Shown here in pieces: positions 48,028-57,163 of a stretch of DNA of 64,000 bases; the stretch's first letter is position 1, and every line of letters begins with the position of its first letter. Both the position numbers and the translations under genes were made by a program. Origin of the DNA: Marinobacterium stanieri (lineage in GTDB: Bacteria > Pseudomonadota > Gammaproteobacteria > Pseudomonadales > Balneatricaceae); the NCBI RefSeq assembly GCF_900155945.1, contig NZ_FTMN01000009.1, forward strand, positions 124,001 through 188,000, in the 5' to 3' direction. Below the pieces are notes generated by a model. That model saw only the letters and a program-made list of their open reading frames with translations. It was not told the origin of the DNA and made no database searches.

Positions 48028-48060
48028 TATTATCGGGTCACCATGGAGGCACGCCTCCAT
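48028..48060 (+). promoter_or_regulatory. sodB promoter -10 and 5' hairpin
   Basis: TATTAT at 48028-48033 is a -10 candidate (no convincing -35). Just after the predicted start lies ATGGAG-GCACGC-CTCCAT (48043-48060), a hairpin near the mRNA 5' end; it may shield the transcript from 5'-end-dependent decay. Confidence 0.4.
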
Positions 48061-48110
48061 ACACAACAATCAGTTTTATGCTGAACCTGTCAGATATATA
48101 GGGGATTACT

Positions 48111-48695
48111 ATGAGCTTCGAACTGCCGGCACTGCCGTACGCTATTGATGCACTGGAACCGCACATCTCCCAGGAAACCCTGGAATACCACCACGGCAAG
48201 CACCACAACACCTACGTTGTGAAGCTGAACGGTCTGGTACCGGGCACCGAGTTTGAAGGCAAGTCTCTGGAAGAGATCATCAAAACGGCTCCGGCTGGTG
48301 GCGTATTCAACAACGCTGCTCAGGTTTGGAACCACACCTTCTACTGGCACTGCCTGTCTCCGAACGGTGGTGGCGCAGCTACCGGCGCGATCGCTGACGC
48401 AATTGCTGCCAAGTGGGGCTCTTTCGAAGCCTTCCAGGAAGCGTTCAACGACAAGGCCGTGAACAACTTCGGTTCCAGCTGGACCTGGCTGGTGAAGAAT
48501 GCCGACGGCACCCTGGACATCGTCAACACCAGCAACGCTGGCACGCCGATGACCGAAGGCCAGACTGCTCTGCTGACTGTCGACCTGTGGGAACACGCTT
48601 ACTACATCGACTACCGCAACGTACGTCCGGAATACCTGAAGAACTTCTGGGCGCTGGTCAACTGGGACTTCGTCAACGAAAACTACAACGCCTGA
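48111..48695 (+). CDS. sodB: Superoxide dismutase [Fe]
   Basis: Cytoplasmic iron superoxide dismutase. 194 residues. Metal ligands: His in [12 protein letters not shown] (about 27), His in [16 protein letters not shown] (about 74), and Asp/His in [13 protein letters not shown] (about 158-162). GSSWTWLV and the residues before it favour iron over manganese. Strong site GGGGATT precedes the ATG. Expression is probably iron-linked as elsewhere; I could not confirm a Fur box. Confidence 0.96.
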   Translation: MSFELPALPYAIDALEPHISQETLEYHHGKHHNTYVVKLNGLVPGTEFEGKSLEEIIKTAPAGGVFNNAAQVWNHTFYWHCLSPNGGGAATGAIADAIAAKWGSFEAFQEAFNDKAVNNFGSSWTWLVKNADGTLDIVNTSNAGTPMTEGQTALLTVDLWEHAYYIDYRNVRPEYLKNFWALVNWDFVNENYNA

Positions 48696-48714
48696 TAGCG
48701 TTGTCGTGATCTTC

Positions 48715-48738
48715 AAAAGGCGCCTGCGGGCGCCTTTT
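48715..48738 (+). terminator. sodB terminator
   Basis: AAAAGGCGCC-TGCG-GGCGCCTTTT, perfect 10-bp stem 20 nt after the sodB stop. A TATAAT directly after it (48744-48749) may be the -10 of the kinase gene. Confidence 0.88.
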
Positions 48739-48782
48739 GTGTTTATAATCGAGACATTTCCGTCGGCAAGGACAGCCTCAGA

Positions 48783-50540
48783 ATGCTCACTCCCACCACC
48801 CGCAAAGCGCTATTGTTCTGGCTTCTGCTGGGCGTCATTACCAGCACTTTGATCCTGCGACTGGATTACGCCAGCATCAGTCAGCACCGCGAAGGACTGG
48901 TACGGACGCTGGAGCAGAACCTGCAAAAAGGTCTGGCCCATGAAGCAGCAGTGCTGCAGCATGCTGCCCACCTGGCTGACCGTTACCGACCACTGCCCTT
49001 TCACCTGCAGGATCACCTGCACGCTCTGTTAAATCTGTCCACGGCCGTGCAGCAGCTGTACCTGATGCAGCGGGTGGAAGAACCGGATGTGGACGCCTTT
49101 CTGAAACAGATGCGGCGGCGCCAACCCGGCTACCAGCTCCAGGGCCTCAGCCCCATGACGCTCCCCCCGGTTAGCCCTGACAGCGGTAATCCGGTGCATC
49201 ATCCAGTGATCATGGCTCTGTCCGAAGGCGAGGCTCCAGCACCCTGGCAGCCCGGCACCGATCCTGGCCTGAGCCCGGCGCACAGAGCCGCGGTCATGAG
49301 CACTCCCAGTGCCGACACACCCCGCTATTCCCAAGTGTATCGCCTGCAACAGGGCGGGCCTGCCGTCAGTCTGTATGTACCGGTGGGCAATAGCGCCGAT
49401 CTGCTGGGCCTGACCGCTTCCCTGTCGGATTTGCTCGATGCTCAGGATCTGCCGGCTGGCAGTGTACTGAACCTGGTCGCCGGCGATAAAACCTTCCCCG
49501 TGCTGAGCTCGCCGCCGGATGTCACGCCACTGTTTTACCTGCCGCAATCCTTTTCACTGCAACTGGATGAGCAGACATGGCAGCTGGCCTATGACTACCC
49601 GGTGTTCTGGCATCAACTGAGCTGGGGACCACAGCTGCTGGCGCTGGTGCTCAATACGCTGGGCAGCCTGCTGTTTCTGGCCTGGCTGCGTCAGCGCGAG
49701 GCCACCACCAGTTGCCGCCTGGAAAGCCAGCAGGTACATCAGCTGCAGCAACACCTGCAGCAACACAGCCAGGCTCTGCAGGAGCAGCTCAACGAGAACC
49801 AGCTGCTGACCCATCGTATTCTGGATATTCAGGAACGCGAACGGCGTCATCTGGCGCAGGAGCTGCATGATGAGTTGGGCCAGTGCCTGACCGCCATCCG
49901 CACCGATGCCCGCATGCTGCTGCAGGACCACCCTGACCCCGACAGCAGCGTGCACCAGCATGCCGAGAACATCGACAGCATTGCCGGCCACATCTACGAC
50001 GTTACCTACGACCTGATGCACGCCCTGCGCCCCACACTGCTGGATGATCTGGGTCTGGTTGATGCCTTACGCGAACTGGTCGGCGGCGGCCAGCTGGAGC
50101 GCCAGGGTATCCGTGTGGATTTGGCCCTCAAGGGGGCACTCAATGAGATGGGTGAACGCTACAACATTACCCTCTACCGCCTGATTCAGGAGGCACTGAC
50201 CAATATTCAGCGTCATGCCCAGTGCCGACAGGTCAGCCTGCGCCTGGAACGGCTGGATATCGATACGCTCGATGATCGTGTAGAACTAGAGATCAGTGAT
50301 AACGGTCAGGGGTTCGATCCTGCCGACCAGCGTCATAGCCGCCGCTTTGGCCTGCTCGGCATGCAGGCGCGGGTGCGCGCCCTGCACGGCGAATTTGATC
50401 TGCACAGCCAGCCGGGTGAAGGCACCCGGATCAGTATCAGGATTCCTCTGGTTGCAGCAGAGGTGCGAGGTGAGGCCAGACCGTCTGCAACAGAATCGGT
50501 TGTGCCGCCGCGGTTGGATGCAAACCGTCAGCCTGCATAA
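48783..50540 (+). CDS. CHASE-like sensor histidine kinase (NarL-class, HisKA_3)
   Basis: 585 residues. Two transmembrane helices (about 8-26 and 282-301) enclose a periplasmic domain resembling CHASE (small-ligand sensing). A coiled coil (about 310-350) leads to HisKA_3 with ERERRHLAQELHDELGQ (phospho-His at 362) and HATPase_c: N box LIQEALTNIQRHA, G1 SDNGQGFD, G2 RRFGLLGMQARV. Kinases of this class pair with NarL/FixJ response regulators; none is adjacent. The last about 34 codons overlap tesA on the other strand. Confidence 0.9.
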   Translation: MLTPTTRKALLFWLLLGVITSTLILRLDYASISQHREGLVRTLEQNLQKGLAHEAAVLQHAAHLADRYRPLPFHLQDHLHALLNLSTAVQQLYLMQRVEEPDVDAFLKQMRRRQPGYQLQGLSPMTLPPVSPDSGNPVHHPVIMALSEGEAPAPWQPGTDPGLSPAHRAAVMSTPSADTPRYSQVYRLQQGGPAVSLYVPVGNSADLLGLTASLSDLLDAQDLPAGSVLNLVAGDKTFPVLSSPPDVTPLFYLPQSFSLQLDEQTWQLAYDYPVFWHQLSWGPQLLALVLNTLGSLLFLAWLRQREATTSCRLESQQVHQLQQHLQQHSQALQEQLNENQLLTHRILDIQERERRHLAQELHDELGQCLTAIRTDARMLLQDHPDPDSSVHQHAENIDSIAGHIYDVTYDLMHALRPTLLDDLGLVDALRELVGGGQLERQGIRVDLALKGALNEMGERYNITLYRLIQEALTNIQRHAQCRQVSLRLERLDIDTLDDRVELEISDNGQGFDPADQRHSRRFGLLGMQARVRALHGEFDLHSQPGEGTRISIRIPLVAAEVRGEARPSATESVVPPRLDANRQPA

Positions 50541-51054
50541 ACTGAGGCTTGAGCGCGACTCTTTCCAGCAGGAAGGGGACGAGCGGCAGCTGATACTCCT
50601 GTGCCAGATCGGTGTAAATGGAATAGAACCTTTGCGTATATTGCGGTCCATAGTTGGGTGGGATTCGTATACCGACCAGCATGACCTCTGCACCTGACTG
50701 GCGGCTCAATTCCACCAGCTGACGCAGGTTCTGCTCCATAACGCTCAAGGGCGTTCCGCGCAGACCGTCGTTGGCCCCCAGCTCCAGCACCACCAGATCA
50801 GGCTGGTAGTCAGAGAGCAGCCGTGGCAGGCGCTGCAGGCCTCCGCTGCTGGTTTCACCACTGATGCTGGCGTTGATAACACGGTTTGCCCACTCACGCT
50901 GTTTGAGCTCCTGCTCCAGCAGATGAACCCAGCCCTGCTCGGCCGGGATTCCGTAGGCGGCCGACAGACTGTCCCCCAATACCAGCAGGGTTTTCGCCTG
51001 CAGGGGAGACACCCACATCAGCAACATGAACAGAATGGAAATCAGGGATCGCAT
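50437..51054 (-). CDS. tesA: Periplasmic lysophospholipase/arylesterase TesA
   Basis: SGNH hydrolase acting on thioesters and esters. 205 residues from [21 protein letters not shown] (signal peptide about 1-20; GAGG 6 nt before the ATG). An upstream in-frame ATG 12 nt earlier is less likely. Blocks: LVLGDSLSAAYG (Ser), ISGETSSGG (Gly), LELGANDGLRG (Asn), DGLHPTAAAQPI (Asp-His). Convergent overlap of 104 nt with the kinase gene; divergent, start-overlapping ybbA. The tesA/ybbA-ybbP order is as in E. coli. Confidence 0.95.
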   Translation of the reverse strand: MRSLISILFMLLMWVSPLQAKTLLVLGDSLSAAYGIPAEQGWVHLLEQELKQREWANRVINASISGETSSGGLQRLPRLLSDYQPDLVVLELGANDGLRGTPLSVMEQNLRQLVELSRQSGAEVMLVGIRIPPNYGPQYTQRFYSIYTDLAQEYQLPLVPFLLERVALKPQFMQADGLHPTAAAQPILLQTVWPHLAPLLQPEES

Positions 51055-51748
51055 GTCACACCTCAACCAGGAAAAGCCGCTTATTGAGGCCCAAGATGTC
51101 GCAAAAAGTTTCAGGACACAAGCCGGATCAGTGCAGCTGTTCCAGGATTTGGTGCTGGAAATTCAACGGGGCGAGAGTCTGGCTATCATCGGCCGCTCCG
51201 GCGCCGGCAAATCCACTCTGTTAAGTCTGCTGGCCGGGCTGGACACACCCACCGAGGGCCGCATTCTGTTCGACGGCCAGCCGCTGGATACGCTGGACGA
51301 TGCCGCCCGCGCCCAGCTGCGCCTGCAGCAGATCAGTTTTATTTTCCAGTCCTTTCACCTGCTGCCCGAGCTGGATGCACTGGACAACGTACGCCTGCCA
51401 CTTGAGATCCAGGGCCGCGCCGATGCCGACGCCCAGGCGCGCCATTGGCTGGAACAGGTTGGCCTGGGCGCACGCCTGGATCACTACCCGGCGCAACTGT
51501 CCGGCGGTGAACAACAGCGTGTCGCCATCGCCCGCGCCTTTGCCACCGAGCCCAAGATACTGTTCGCCGATGAGCCCACCGGCAATCTGGATGACGACAC
51601 CGGACATCAAATCATCGAACAGCTGTTCCGCCTCAACGCGGATGTGGGCACAACCCTGGTACTGATTACCCATGACACCGACCTGGCGGCCCGCTGCCAG
51701 CGCCGGCTACACCTGCACAACGGGCGCCTGGAGGAGGTCAGCGCATGA
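51053..51748 (+). CDS. ybbA: ABC transporter ATP-binding protein YbbA
   Basis: ATPase of the LolD/MacB-like mechanotransmission class, partner of YbbP. 231 residues from the ATG at [16 protein letters not shown] (AGGGA 4-5 nt upstream); an in-frame ATG 27 nt earlier, inside tesA, is possible. Walker [13 protein letters not shown] (about 46-57), Q-loop [16 protein letters not shown], signature [14 protein letters not shown], Walker [13 protein letters not shown]. Overlaps ybbP by ATGA. Together with TesA it may act on membrane-embedded substrates. Confidence 0.94.
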   Translation: MSHLNQEKPLIEAQDVAKSFRTQAGSVQLFQDLVLEIQRGESLAIIGRSGAGKSTLLSLLAGLDTPTEGRILFDGQPLDTLDDAARAQLRLQQISFIFQSFHLLPELDALDNVRLPLEIQGRADADAQARHWLEQVGLGARLDHYPAQLSGGEQQRVAIARAFATEPKILFADEPTGNLDDDTGHQIIEQLFRLNADVGTTLVLITHDTDLAARCQRRLHLHNGRLEEVSA

Positions 51749-54207
51749 GTCTGTTGACCCGCCTGGCAGGACGCCAGCTCCTGTCACAGCTGCGCACCAC
51801 CGAATGGCGTGCACTGCTGCTGGCCAGCTGGATTGCCATTGCCCTGACAACCTTATTGGCGGTACTTGGCGACCGCCTGGAGCGCGGCCTGCTGCGTGAG
51901 AGCGCCGCCCTTTTGGGGGCTGACCTGGTCTTGAGCAGCAGCCGGCCCATCGCGCCCGACCGTCTGCAGGGTCTGCCGCTGGATAGGCTGGAGCAAACCC
52001 AGGTCATTCAGTTCCCCAGCATGGTGGGACAGGGCGACAACCTGATGCTGGTGTCTGTCCGCGCCCTGCAGGCCCCCTACCCGCTGCGCGGTGAGCTGAC
52101 AACCGCTCCCGCCGGCTCCGGCATTCCGGCACCGGGTGAAGTCTGGGCCGAGGCACGCGTACTGACCCAGCTGGAGATGAGCCTGGGCGATACGCTGGAA
52201 TTTGGCTATCAGCCCCTGAATCTGAGCCGTGAGTTGCTCGGTTCACCCGACCGCGGCACCGGCTTCCGCAGCTTCAGTCCCCATATTCTGGTCAATGCTG
52301 AGGACCTTGAAGCCAGTGGCGTGCTGGCTCCGGGCAGCCGCGCCAACTACCGTATTCTCTTTGCCGGTCCCGCCGAAGCGATAAGCGCACTGAATACCGC
52401 CCTGCAGCCGACACTGGCGGATTACGAACGCGTGCATGCCCTGAGCAAGGACCAACCGCTCACCGGCAACGCACTGGGCAACGCCCTCAGCTACCTCAAG
52501 CTCAGTGCGTTGATTGCATTGCTGCTGTCAGCACTGACCATTGTGCTGGCCCTGCGCCGTTTCAGTCTGGGCCAACATACGCGCAGCGCCCTTCTGTTAA
52601 ACCTGGGCCTGCGACCAGGCCAGTTGATTCGAGTGTATTTGTACCAGCTGCTGCTGGCCTGGTTGCTCACCGCAACGGCCGGCGTACTCACCGGTTTTGT
52701 GCTGGAGCTGGCGGTTTATCAATGGCTGGCCGAACTGCTGCCGCAAGCTCTGCCGGCGGCGCACTGGTTGCGCTGGTTCAGTGGCGCAGCCCTGGGTCTG
52801 GCTCTGCTGGTCCTGCTGGGGCTACCGCCGATTCTGCAGCTGGCCCGTATTCCGGTCGCCCATCTGCTGCGCGGTGATGCCCCGCCGCGTGATCGCACCG
52901 CGCTGATATTGCAGGCCACTTCGCTGCTGCTACTGGCGGCCACGCTGCTGGCCTTTCTGGAAGCGCCGCTGGCGGCACTGGGTCTGTTGCTGTTCCTGCT
53001 GCTGGGCGGTGCCCTGTTCGGCTGGGTGGCCCAGGCCGGATTACAGCTCTGCGCCCGTCCGCTGGCCAAACGCCTGCTGCTGGGGCGCCTCCTGTTGATG
53101 CGCCTGCGCCAGCAACGCCAATGGCACCGCCTGCAGGCGGCGGTCGTGGTGATGCTGCTGACCCTGCTCAGTGTGGTCTGGATCAGCCGCTCCGATCTGA
53201 TCGAGCAGTGGCAGGCACAGTTCCCGCAGGACACGCCCAACTACTTCCTGATCAACATTCAGCCCTGGCAGAAAGAGGGTGTGGACGAGTTCTTTGCCGG
53301 ACGTCAGCTGGAAACCGAGTTGTACCCGATGATTCGTGGTCGCCTGACCGAGCTGAACGCCGAGCCGATCAAGCCACAGCTCACCCCTGAGCAACAGGAC
53401 CACAACACTCTCAGACGCGAGCTCAACCTGAGCTGGATGGCTGAACGCCCTGAGCATAACCCGCTGGTCGCCGGCGAGTGGTGGCAGCCGGGTGACACCG
53501 GTGCCATTTCCATCGAGCAGGAGATGGCGCAGGAGCTGGGTCTGGAACTGGGCGATACGCTGGGGTTCGATGTCGGCGGCGTGCGGGTTGAAGGCGAGAT
53601 TCGCAACATCCGCGAAGTGGTCTGGACCTCGTTCCGTCCCAACTTCTACATCATCTTCAACCCGGAAGCGCTGCAAAATGCACCGGCTACCTGGATTACC
53701 AGTTTCCACCTGGAGCCGGAACAGCGTGCGGTCAGTCGTGAACTGCTGCAACAGTTTCCCTCTCTGACTCTGATCGACATTGACCAGGTGCTGAACCAGC
53801 TGGCCGGCTGGCTGCAACGTCTGGGCGACAGTTCGGCGCTGATCCTGGCCTTGAGTCTGGGCTGCGGTCTAATGCTGCTGGGGGTTACCCTGCTACAGGC
53901 ACTGGAACAGCGACGTTTTGAAAGCGCGCTGCTGCAGACACTGGGGGTCACGGCCGATCAGGCGCGACGGCTGGATTTGCTGGAGTTCCTGTTGATCGGC
54001 CTGGTCTGCGGCGTGCTGGCCAGTGCCGGTGCTGAAGCCGTGCTGGCAATGCTGCACCAGTGGCTGCTGCAGATACCGCCTCGCCTGCATCTGGGGCTCT
54101 GGCTCAGCTTGCCGCCGCTGGCTGCACTGATCTTCCTGCTGATTGGCTGGATGATCCGTCGACCGCTGAAACTGGAGCATTGCTACCGTCTGTTGCGCGC
54201 AGGCTGA
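51745..54207 (+). CDS. ybbP: ABC transporter permease YbbP (FtsX/MacB-like)
   Basis: 820 residues, close to E. coli YbbP (804). N-terminal transmembrane helix (about 28-46), large periplasmic MacB-like domain, then FtsX domains: helices around 253-275, 305-330, 350-380 and a central pair (about 392-435), a second periplasmic region (about 480-670), and three C-terminal helices (about 695-810). YbbA supplies the ATPase. Substrate unknown; linkage to tesA suggests lipid or lipoprotein handling. Confidence 0.93.
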   Translation: MSLLTRLAGRQLLSQLRTTEWRALLLASWIAIALTTLLAVLGDRLERGLLRESAALLGADLVLSSSRPIAPDRLQGLPLDRLEQTQVIQFPSMVGQGDNLMLVSVRALQAPYPLRGELTTAPAGSGIPAPGEVWAEARVLTQLEMSLGDTLEFGYQPLNLSRELLGSPDRGTGFRSFSPHILVNAEDLEASGVLAPGSRANYRILFAGPAEAISALNTALQPTLADYERVHALSKDQPLTGNALGNALSYLKLSALIALLLSALTIVLALRRFSLGQHTRSALLLNLGLRPGQLIRVYLYQLLLAWLLTATAGVLTGFVLELAVYQWLAELLPQALPAAHWLRWFSGAALGLALLVLLGLPPILQLARIPVAHLLRGDAPPRDRTALILQATSLLLLAATLLAFLEAPLAALGLLLFLLLGGALFGWVAQAGLQLCARPLAKRLLLGRLLLMRLRQQRQWHRLQAAVVVMLLTLLSVVWISRSDLIEQWQAQFPQDTPNYFLINIQPWQKEGVDEFFAGRQLETELYPMIRGRLTELNAEPIKPQLTPEQQDHNTLRRELNLSWMAERPEHNPLVAGEWWQPGDTGAISIEQEMAQELGLELGDTLGFDVGGVRVEGEIRNIREVVWTSFRPNFYIIFNPEALQNAPATWITSFHLEPEQRAVSRELLQQFPSLTLIDIDQVLNQLAGWLQRLGDSSALILALSLGCGLMLLGVTLLQALEQRRFESALLQTLGVTADQARRLDLLEFLLIGLVCGVLASAGAEAVLAMLHQWLLQIPPRLHLGLWLSLPPLAALIFLLIGWMIRRPLKLEHCYRLLRAG

Positions 54208-54283
54208 AAGCACTTGGGAGTTAATCCTTTCTCCCTACAAAAACAATGCCAATACCTGGCTATAAAAGCGCCAGCGTATTGGC

Positions 54284-54289
54284 TATAAT
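54284..54289 (+). promoter_or_regulatory. -10 element for the small membrane peptide gene
   Basis: Perfect TATAAT in TTGGCTATAATCG. A near repeat GGCTATAAAA lies 23 bases upstream. No good -35 at 16-18 nt; start expected near 54296, giving a leader of about 45 nt. Confidence 0.5.
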
Positions 54290-54340
54290 CGCCGACCTTG
54301 ATTTTGATCAACAATTAAACATTTCAAGTGAGGGTAGACG

Positions 54341-54466
54341 ATGGCTGACCACGACGAAAACTTCCGCGATCCTGCAGGCTACGGCTGGATTTTCATCAAT
54401 ATCCTGGCGCTGCTGTGGATCACCATGCCGGTCAGCATCGCTCTGACCAAAGTGGTGCAGTGGTAA
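54341..54466 (+). CDS. Unannotated 41-residue membrane peptide (MADHDENFRDPAGYGW...)
   Basis: ATG to TAA gives 41 residues, with GAGGG 7 nt before the start and a TATAAT about 50 nt upstream. An acidic polar N-terminus (about 1-14) precedes one helix (about 15-37, rich in Ile, Leu, Trp) and ends KVVQW. The codon choice and ribosome site are those of a real gene. I do not recognise the family; small single-helix proteins often modulate larger membrane complexes, but no partner can be inferred. Confidence 0.65.
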   Translation: MADHDENFRDPAGYGWIFINILALLWITMPVSIALTKVVQW

Positions 54467-54712
54467 ACACACCACTGGCGGGCTGTTGTCACGTCGCTCC
54501 TCAAGACAGCTGAACTGACACGCCGCACAGGCCTTAGCGTACTTACATGGCTCTGCCTGCAACGCCGAGGCCTGACACCCTCCTCCGCGACACTCTCCCA
54601 GGCCCGGACCGGGCTAAGCAAAATAAAGACGTTCTGATGCTATCCATTTCGGTGCCAAACCGGGAGGAGACAGGGGGGACATTCGGGCCGAATACGCGCA
54701 ATACAAAGCCCG
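54467..54712. other. Intergenic region without an identified gene
   Basis: The 246 bases before the rpiA terminator hold no convincing frame. The plus strand has a small hairpin GCCCG-GAC-CGGGC (about 54600-54613) and wide-spaced arms TTCGGGC and GCCCGAA (about 54682-54714). No known RNA family is recognised. Confidence 0.4.
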
Positions 54713-54746
54713 AAAAAAGATACCCCCGCCGCGGATACGGCGGAGG
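54713..54746 (-). terminator. rpiA terminator
   Basis: Minus strand CCTCCGCCG-TATCCG-CGGCGGGGG followed by TATCTTTTTT, about 17 nt after the rpiA stop. Confidence 0.8.
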
Positions 54747-54762
54747 CTGAGAGTCAAACGCT

Positions 54763-55437
54763 TCAGGCGTGACGGATGGTTTCCACTCCGTCGGGCGTGC
54801 CCATCAGGATAATGTCGGCGCCACGTCGAGCGAACAGGCCGTTGGTGACCACACCCACCATATTGTTGATCTGGGCTTCCAGCGCCTTGGGATCCAGCAC
54901 TTCCAGATCGTGCAGGTCGAGAATAATGTTGCCGTTATCGGTGACAAAGCCCTCACGGTACTGCGGCTGACCACCCAGCGCCGCCAGCTGACGCCCCACA
55001 TAGGAACGCGCCATCGGAATCACTTCCACCGGCAGCGGGAACGCGCCCAGCAGATCCACCTGCTTGCTCTGATCGACGATACAGACAAACTCCTTGGCCA
55101 CGGCTGCTACGATCTTTTCACGGGTCAGCGCTCCGCCGCCGCCCTTCACCAGATTCAGGTGCGGGTCGAACTCGTCAGCGCCATCGATGTAAAACTCCAT
55201 CTGGCTGACCGAGTTCAGATCCAGTACCTCGATACCATGACCGCGCAGACGCTCGGCTGTGGCTTCAGAGCTGGCTACAGCACCGGCAAAGCGGTGTTTG
55301 ATCTTGGCCAGTGCATCGATAAAACAGTTCGCGGTCGAGCCGGTGCCCACACCGATGATGCTGTCATCTTCGAGGCGGCCCTGAATGTGATCGACGGCAG
55401 CCTGTGCGACCGCCTGTTTCATCTCGTCTTGTGTCAT
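54763..55437 (-). CDS. rpiA: Ribose-5-phosphate isomerase A
   Basis: Interconverts ribose-5-phosphate and ribulose-5-phosphate. 224 residues from [18 protein letters not shown] (E. coli 219); the frame is open 102 nt further up but that part lacks family sequence. [14 protein letters not shown] (about 29-42), [25 protein letters not shown] (about 87-111, catalytic Asp/Glu/Lys) and GNIILDLH are present. Ribosome site is weak. Divergent from ilvA, a pairing common in gammaproteobacteria. Confidence 0.96.
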   Translation of the reverse strand: MTQDEMKQAVAQAAVDHIQGRLEDDSIIGVGTGSTANCFIDALAKIKHRFAGAVASSEATAERLRGHGIEVLDLNSVSQMEFYIDGADEFDPHLNLVKGGGGALTREKIVAAVAKEFVCIVDQSKQVDLLGAFPLPVEVIPMARSYVGRQLAALGGQPQYREGFVTDNGNIILDLHDLEVLDPKALEAQINNMVGVVTNGLFARRGADIILMGTPDGVETIRHA

Positions 55438-55592
55438 GGTTGTGCCCGTTGCTGATTCAAACTGAACAGCAATTATACGCAACCCGCCGTTGCCCTTGTA
55501 GACGCTGGCACATGTAGCCGATACCATTTGGCGAAACATTGCTCACACCGGCCCTGTTGCAGCGGCCCTACCGAGATACAGATACCTGTCCT

Positions 55593-57110
55593 ATGCCACA
55601 TCGATATATCAAGAAGATCCTCGAAGCACGGGTCTATGACGCCGCTGTTGAAACACCGCTGGACGAGGCCCGCGGCCTGACCGAACGCCTGGGCAACCGG
55701 GTGCTGCTGAAACGTGAAGATGAGCAGCCGGTGTACTCATTCAAGGTGCGTGGCGCCTACAACAAGATTTCGCAGCTGTCCGAAGAAGAAAAGGCCCGTG
55801 GCGTCATTACCGCCTCCGCCGGCAACCACGCCCAGGGTGTCGCCCTGTCGGCCCGTCTGCTGGGCATCAAGGCCACCATCGTGATGCCGAAAACCACCCC
55901 GGACGTAAAGGTGAATAACGTCAAGCGCCTGGGTGGCAAGGCCGTACTGGTGGGGGATGCCTTTGATGATGCCCGCCGCCACTCCGAGAAGCTGATGGAA
56001 GAAAAGGGGATGGTCTACGTACACCCCTATGACGATCCGGACGTGATTGCCGGCCAGGGCACCATCGCCATGGAAATCCTGCGCCAGGAAAGCGGCCATA
56101 TCGATGCCATCTTCGTCCCTGTGGGCGGTGGCGGCCTGATTGCCGGCGTCGCGGCCTACGTGAAGTACCTGCGTCCGGAAACCAAGGTGATCGGCGTGGA
56201 ATATGCCGACTCCGCCTGCCTGGCGCTGGCCATGCAGGAAGGCCATCGTGCCGTGCTGGATCAGGTGGGCCTGTTTGCCGATGGCGTTGCCGTCGCCCAG
56301 ATCGGCGAAAATACCTGGGAAGTGTGCAAGGACTTCGTCGACGAGGTGGTCACCGTCTCCACCGACGAAATCTGTGCCGCCATCAAGGATATCTTCGATG
56401 ATACCCGCTCGGTCACGGAGCCGGCCGGTGCGCTGGGTGTGGCCGGTCTGAAGAAATATGTCGCCCGCGAAGGCATCAGCGACCAGACCCTGATCGCCAT
56501 CAATTCCGGTGCCAACGTCAACTTCGACCGCCTGCGCCATATTGCCGAGCGTTCCGAGCTGGGCGAGCAGCGCGAAGCAATTATCGCCGCCAAGATCCCG
56601 GAAAAACCGGGCAGCTTCAAACAGTTCTGCAAGGTACTGGGCAAGCGCAACATCACCGAATTCAACTACCGCTACAGCGATGACGACCAGGCGATCGTCT
56701 TTGCCGGCATTCAGATCCGTCCCAACAATGATGGCCGTGAAGAACTGCTGGGCGAGCTGCACGAGCATCTGGATGAAGTGGTCGATCTGACCGATGACGA
56801 AACCGCCAAGCTGCACGTGCGCTACATGGTCGGTGGCCATGCTCCGACCAGCGTGGATAACGAAGTCGTGTACCGCTTTGAATTCCCGGAACGTCCGGGC
56901 GCGCTGATGAAATTCCTCAGCAAACTGGGCGGGCGCTGGAACATTTCCATGTTCCATTATCGTAACCACGGCGCCGCCTACGGGCGTGTACTGGTGGGCA
57001 TGCAAGTGCCAGATGCGGAGCGCGACCAGGTCGTCGCCTTCCTGGAAGAGATCGGGTACACCTACTACGACGAAACCGGCAACAGCGCCTACAAGCTGTT
57101 CCTCGGCTGA
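55593..57110 (+). CDS. ilvA: Threonine ammonia-lyase, biosynthetic
   Basis: First step of isoleucine synthesis, inhibited by isoleucine. 505 residues from MPHRYIKKILEARVYD; an ATG 54 nt earlier is possible and neither has a strong ribosome site. PLP lysine in PVYSFKVRGAYNKI (about 47-60), phosphate loop VPVGGGGLIAGVAAYV, and two C-terminal ACT-like regulatory domains (about 325-415 and 420-500) that mark the biosynthetic allosteric form. Confidence 0.96.
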   Translation: MPHRYIKKILEARVYDAAVETPLDEARGLTERLGNRVLLKREDEQPVYSFKVRGAYNKISQLSEEEKARGVITASAGNHAQGVALSARLLGIKATIVMPKTTPDVKVNNVKRLGGKAVLVGDAFDDARRHSEKLMEEKGMVYVHPYDDPDVIAGQGTIAMEILRQESGHIDAIFVPVGGGGLIAGVAAYVKYLRPETKVIGVEYADSACLALAMQEGHRAVLDQVGLFADGVAVAQIGENTWEVCKDFVDEVVTVSTDEICAAIKDIFDDTRSVTEPAGALGVAGLKKYVAREGISDQTLIAINSGANVNFDRLRHIAERSELGEQREAIIAAKIPEKPGSFKQFCKVLGKRNITEFNYRYSDDDQAIVFAGIQIRPNNDGREELLGELHEHLDEVVDLTDDETAKLHVRYMVGGHAPTSVDNEVVYRFEFPERPGALMKFLSKLGGRWNISMFHYRNHGAAYGRVLVGMQVPDAERDQVVAFLEEIGYTYYDETGNSAYKLFLG

Positions 57111-57163
57111 CCGCGAGCCCCGTCACTCACACTGTGGCGGGGCGCAAACGCCGGCTGCGTTGC

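Noticed and set aside
55737..57005. 422-codon open frame on the minus strand across ilvA
   Set aside because: Composition (His, Gly, Val, Asp runs) is that of a mirrored gene; ilvA is complete on the plus strand.
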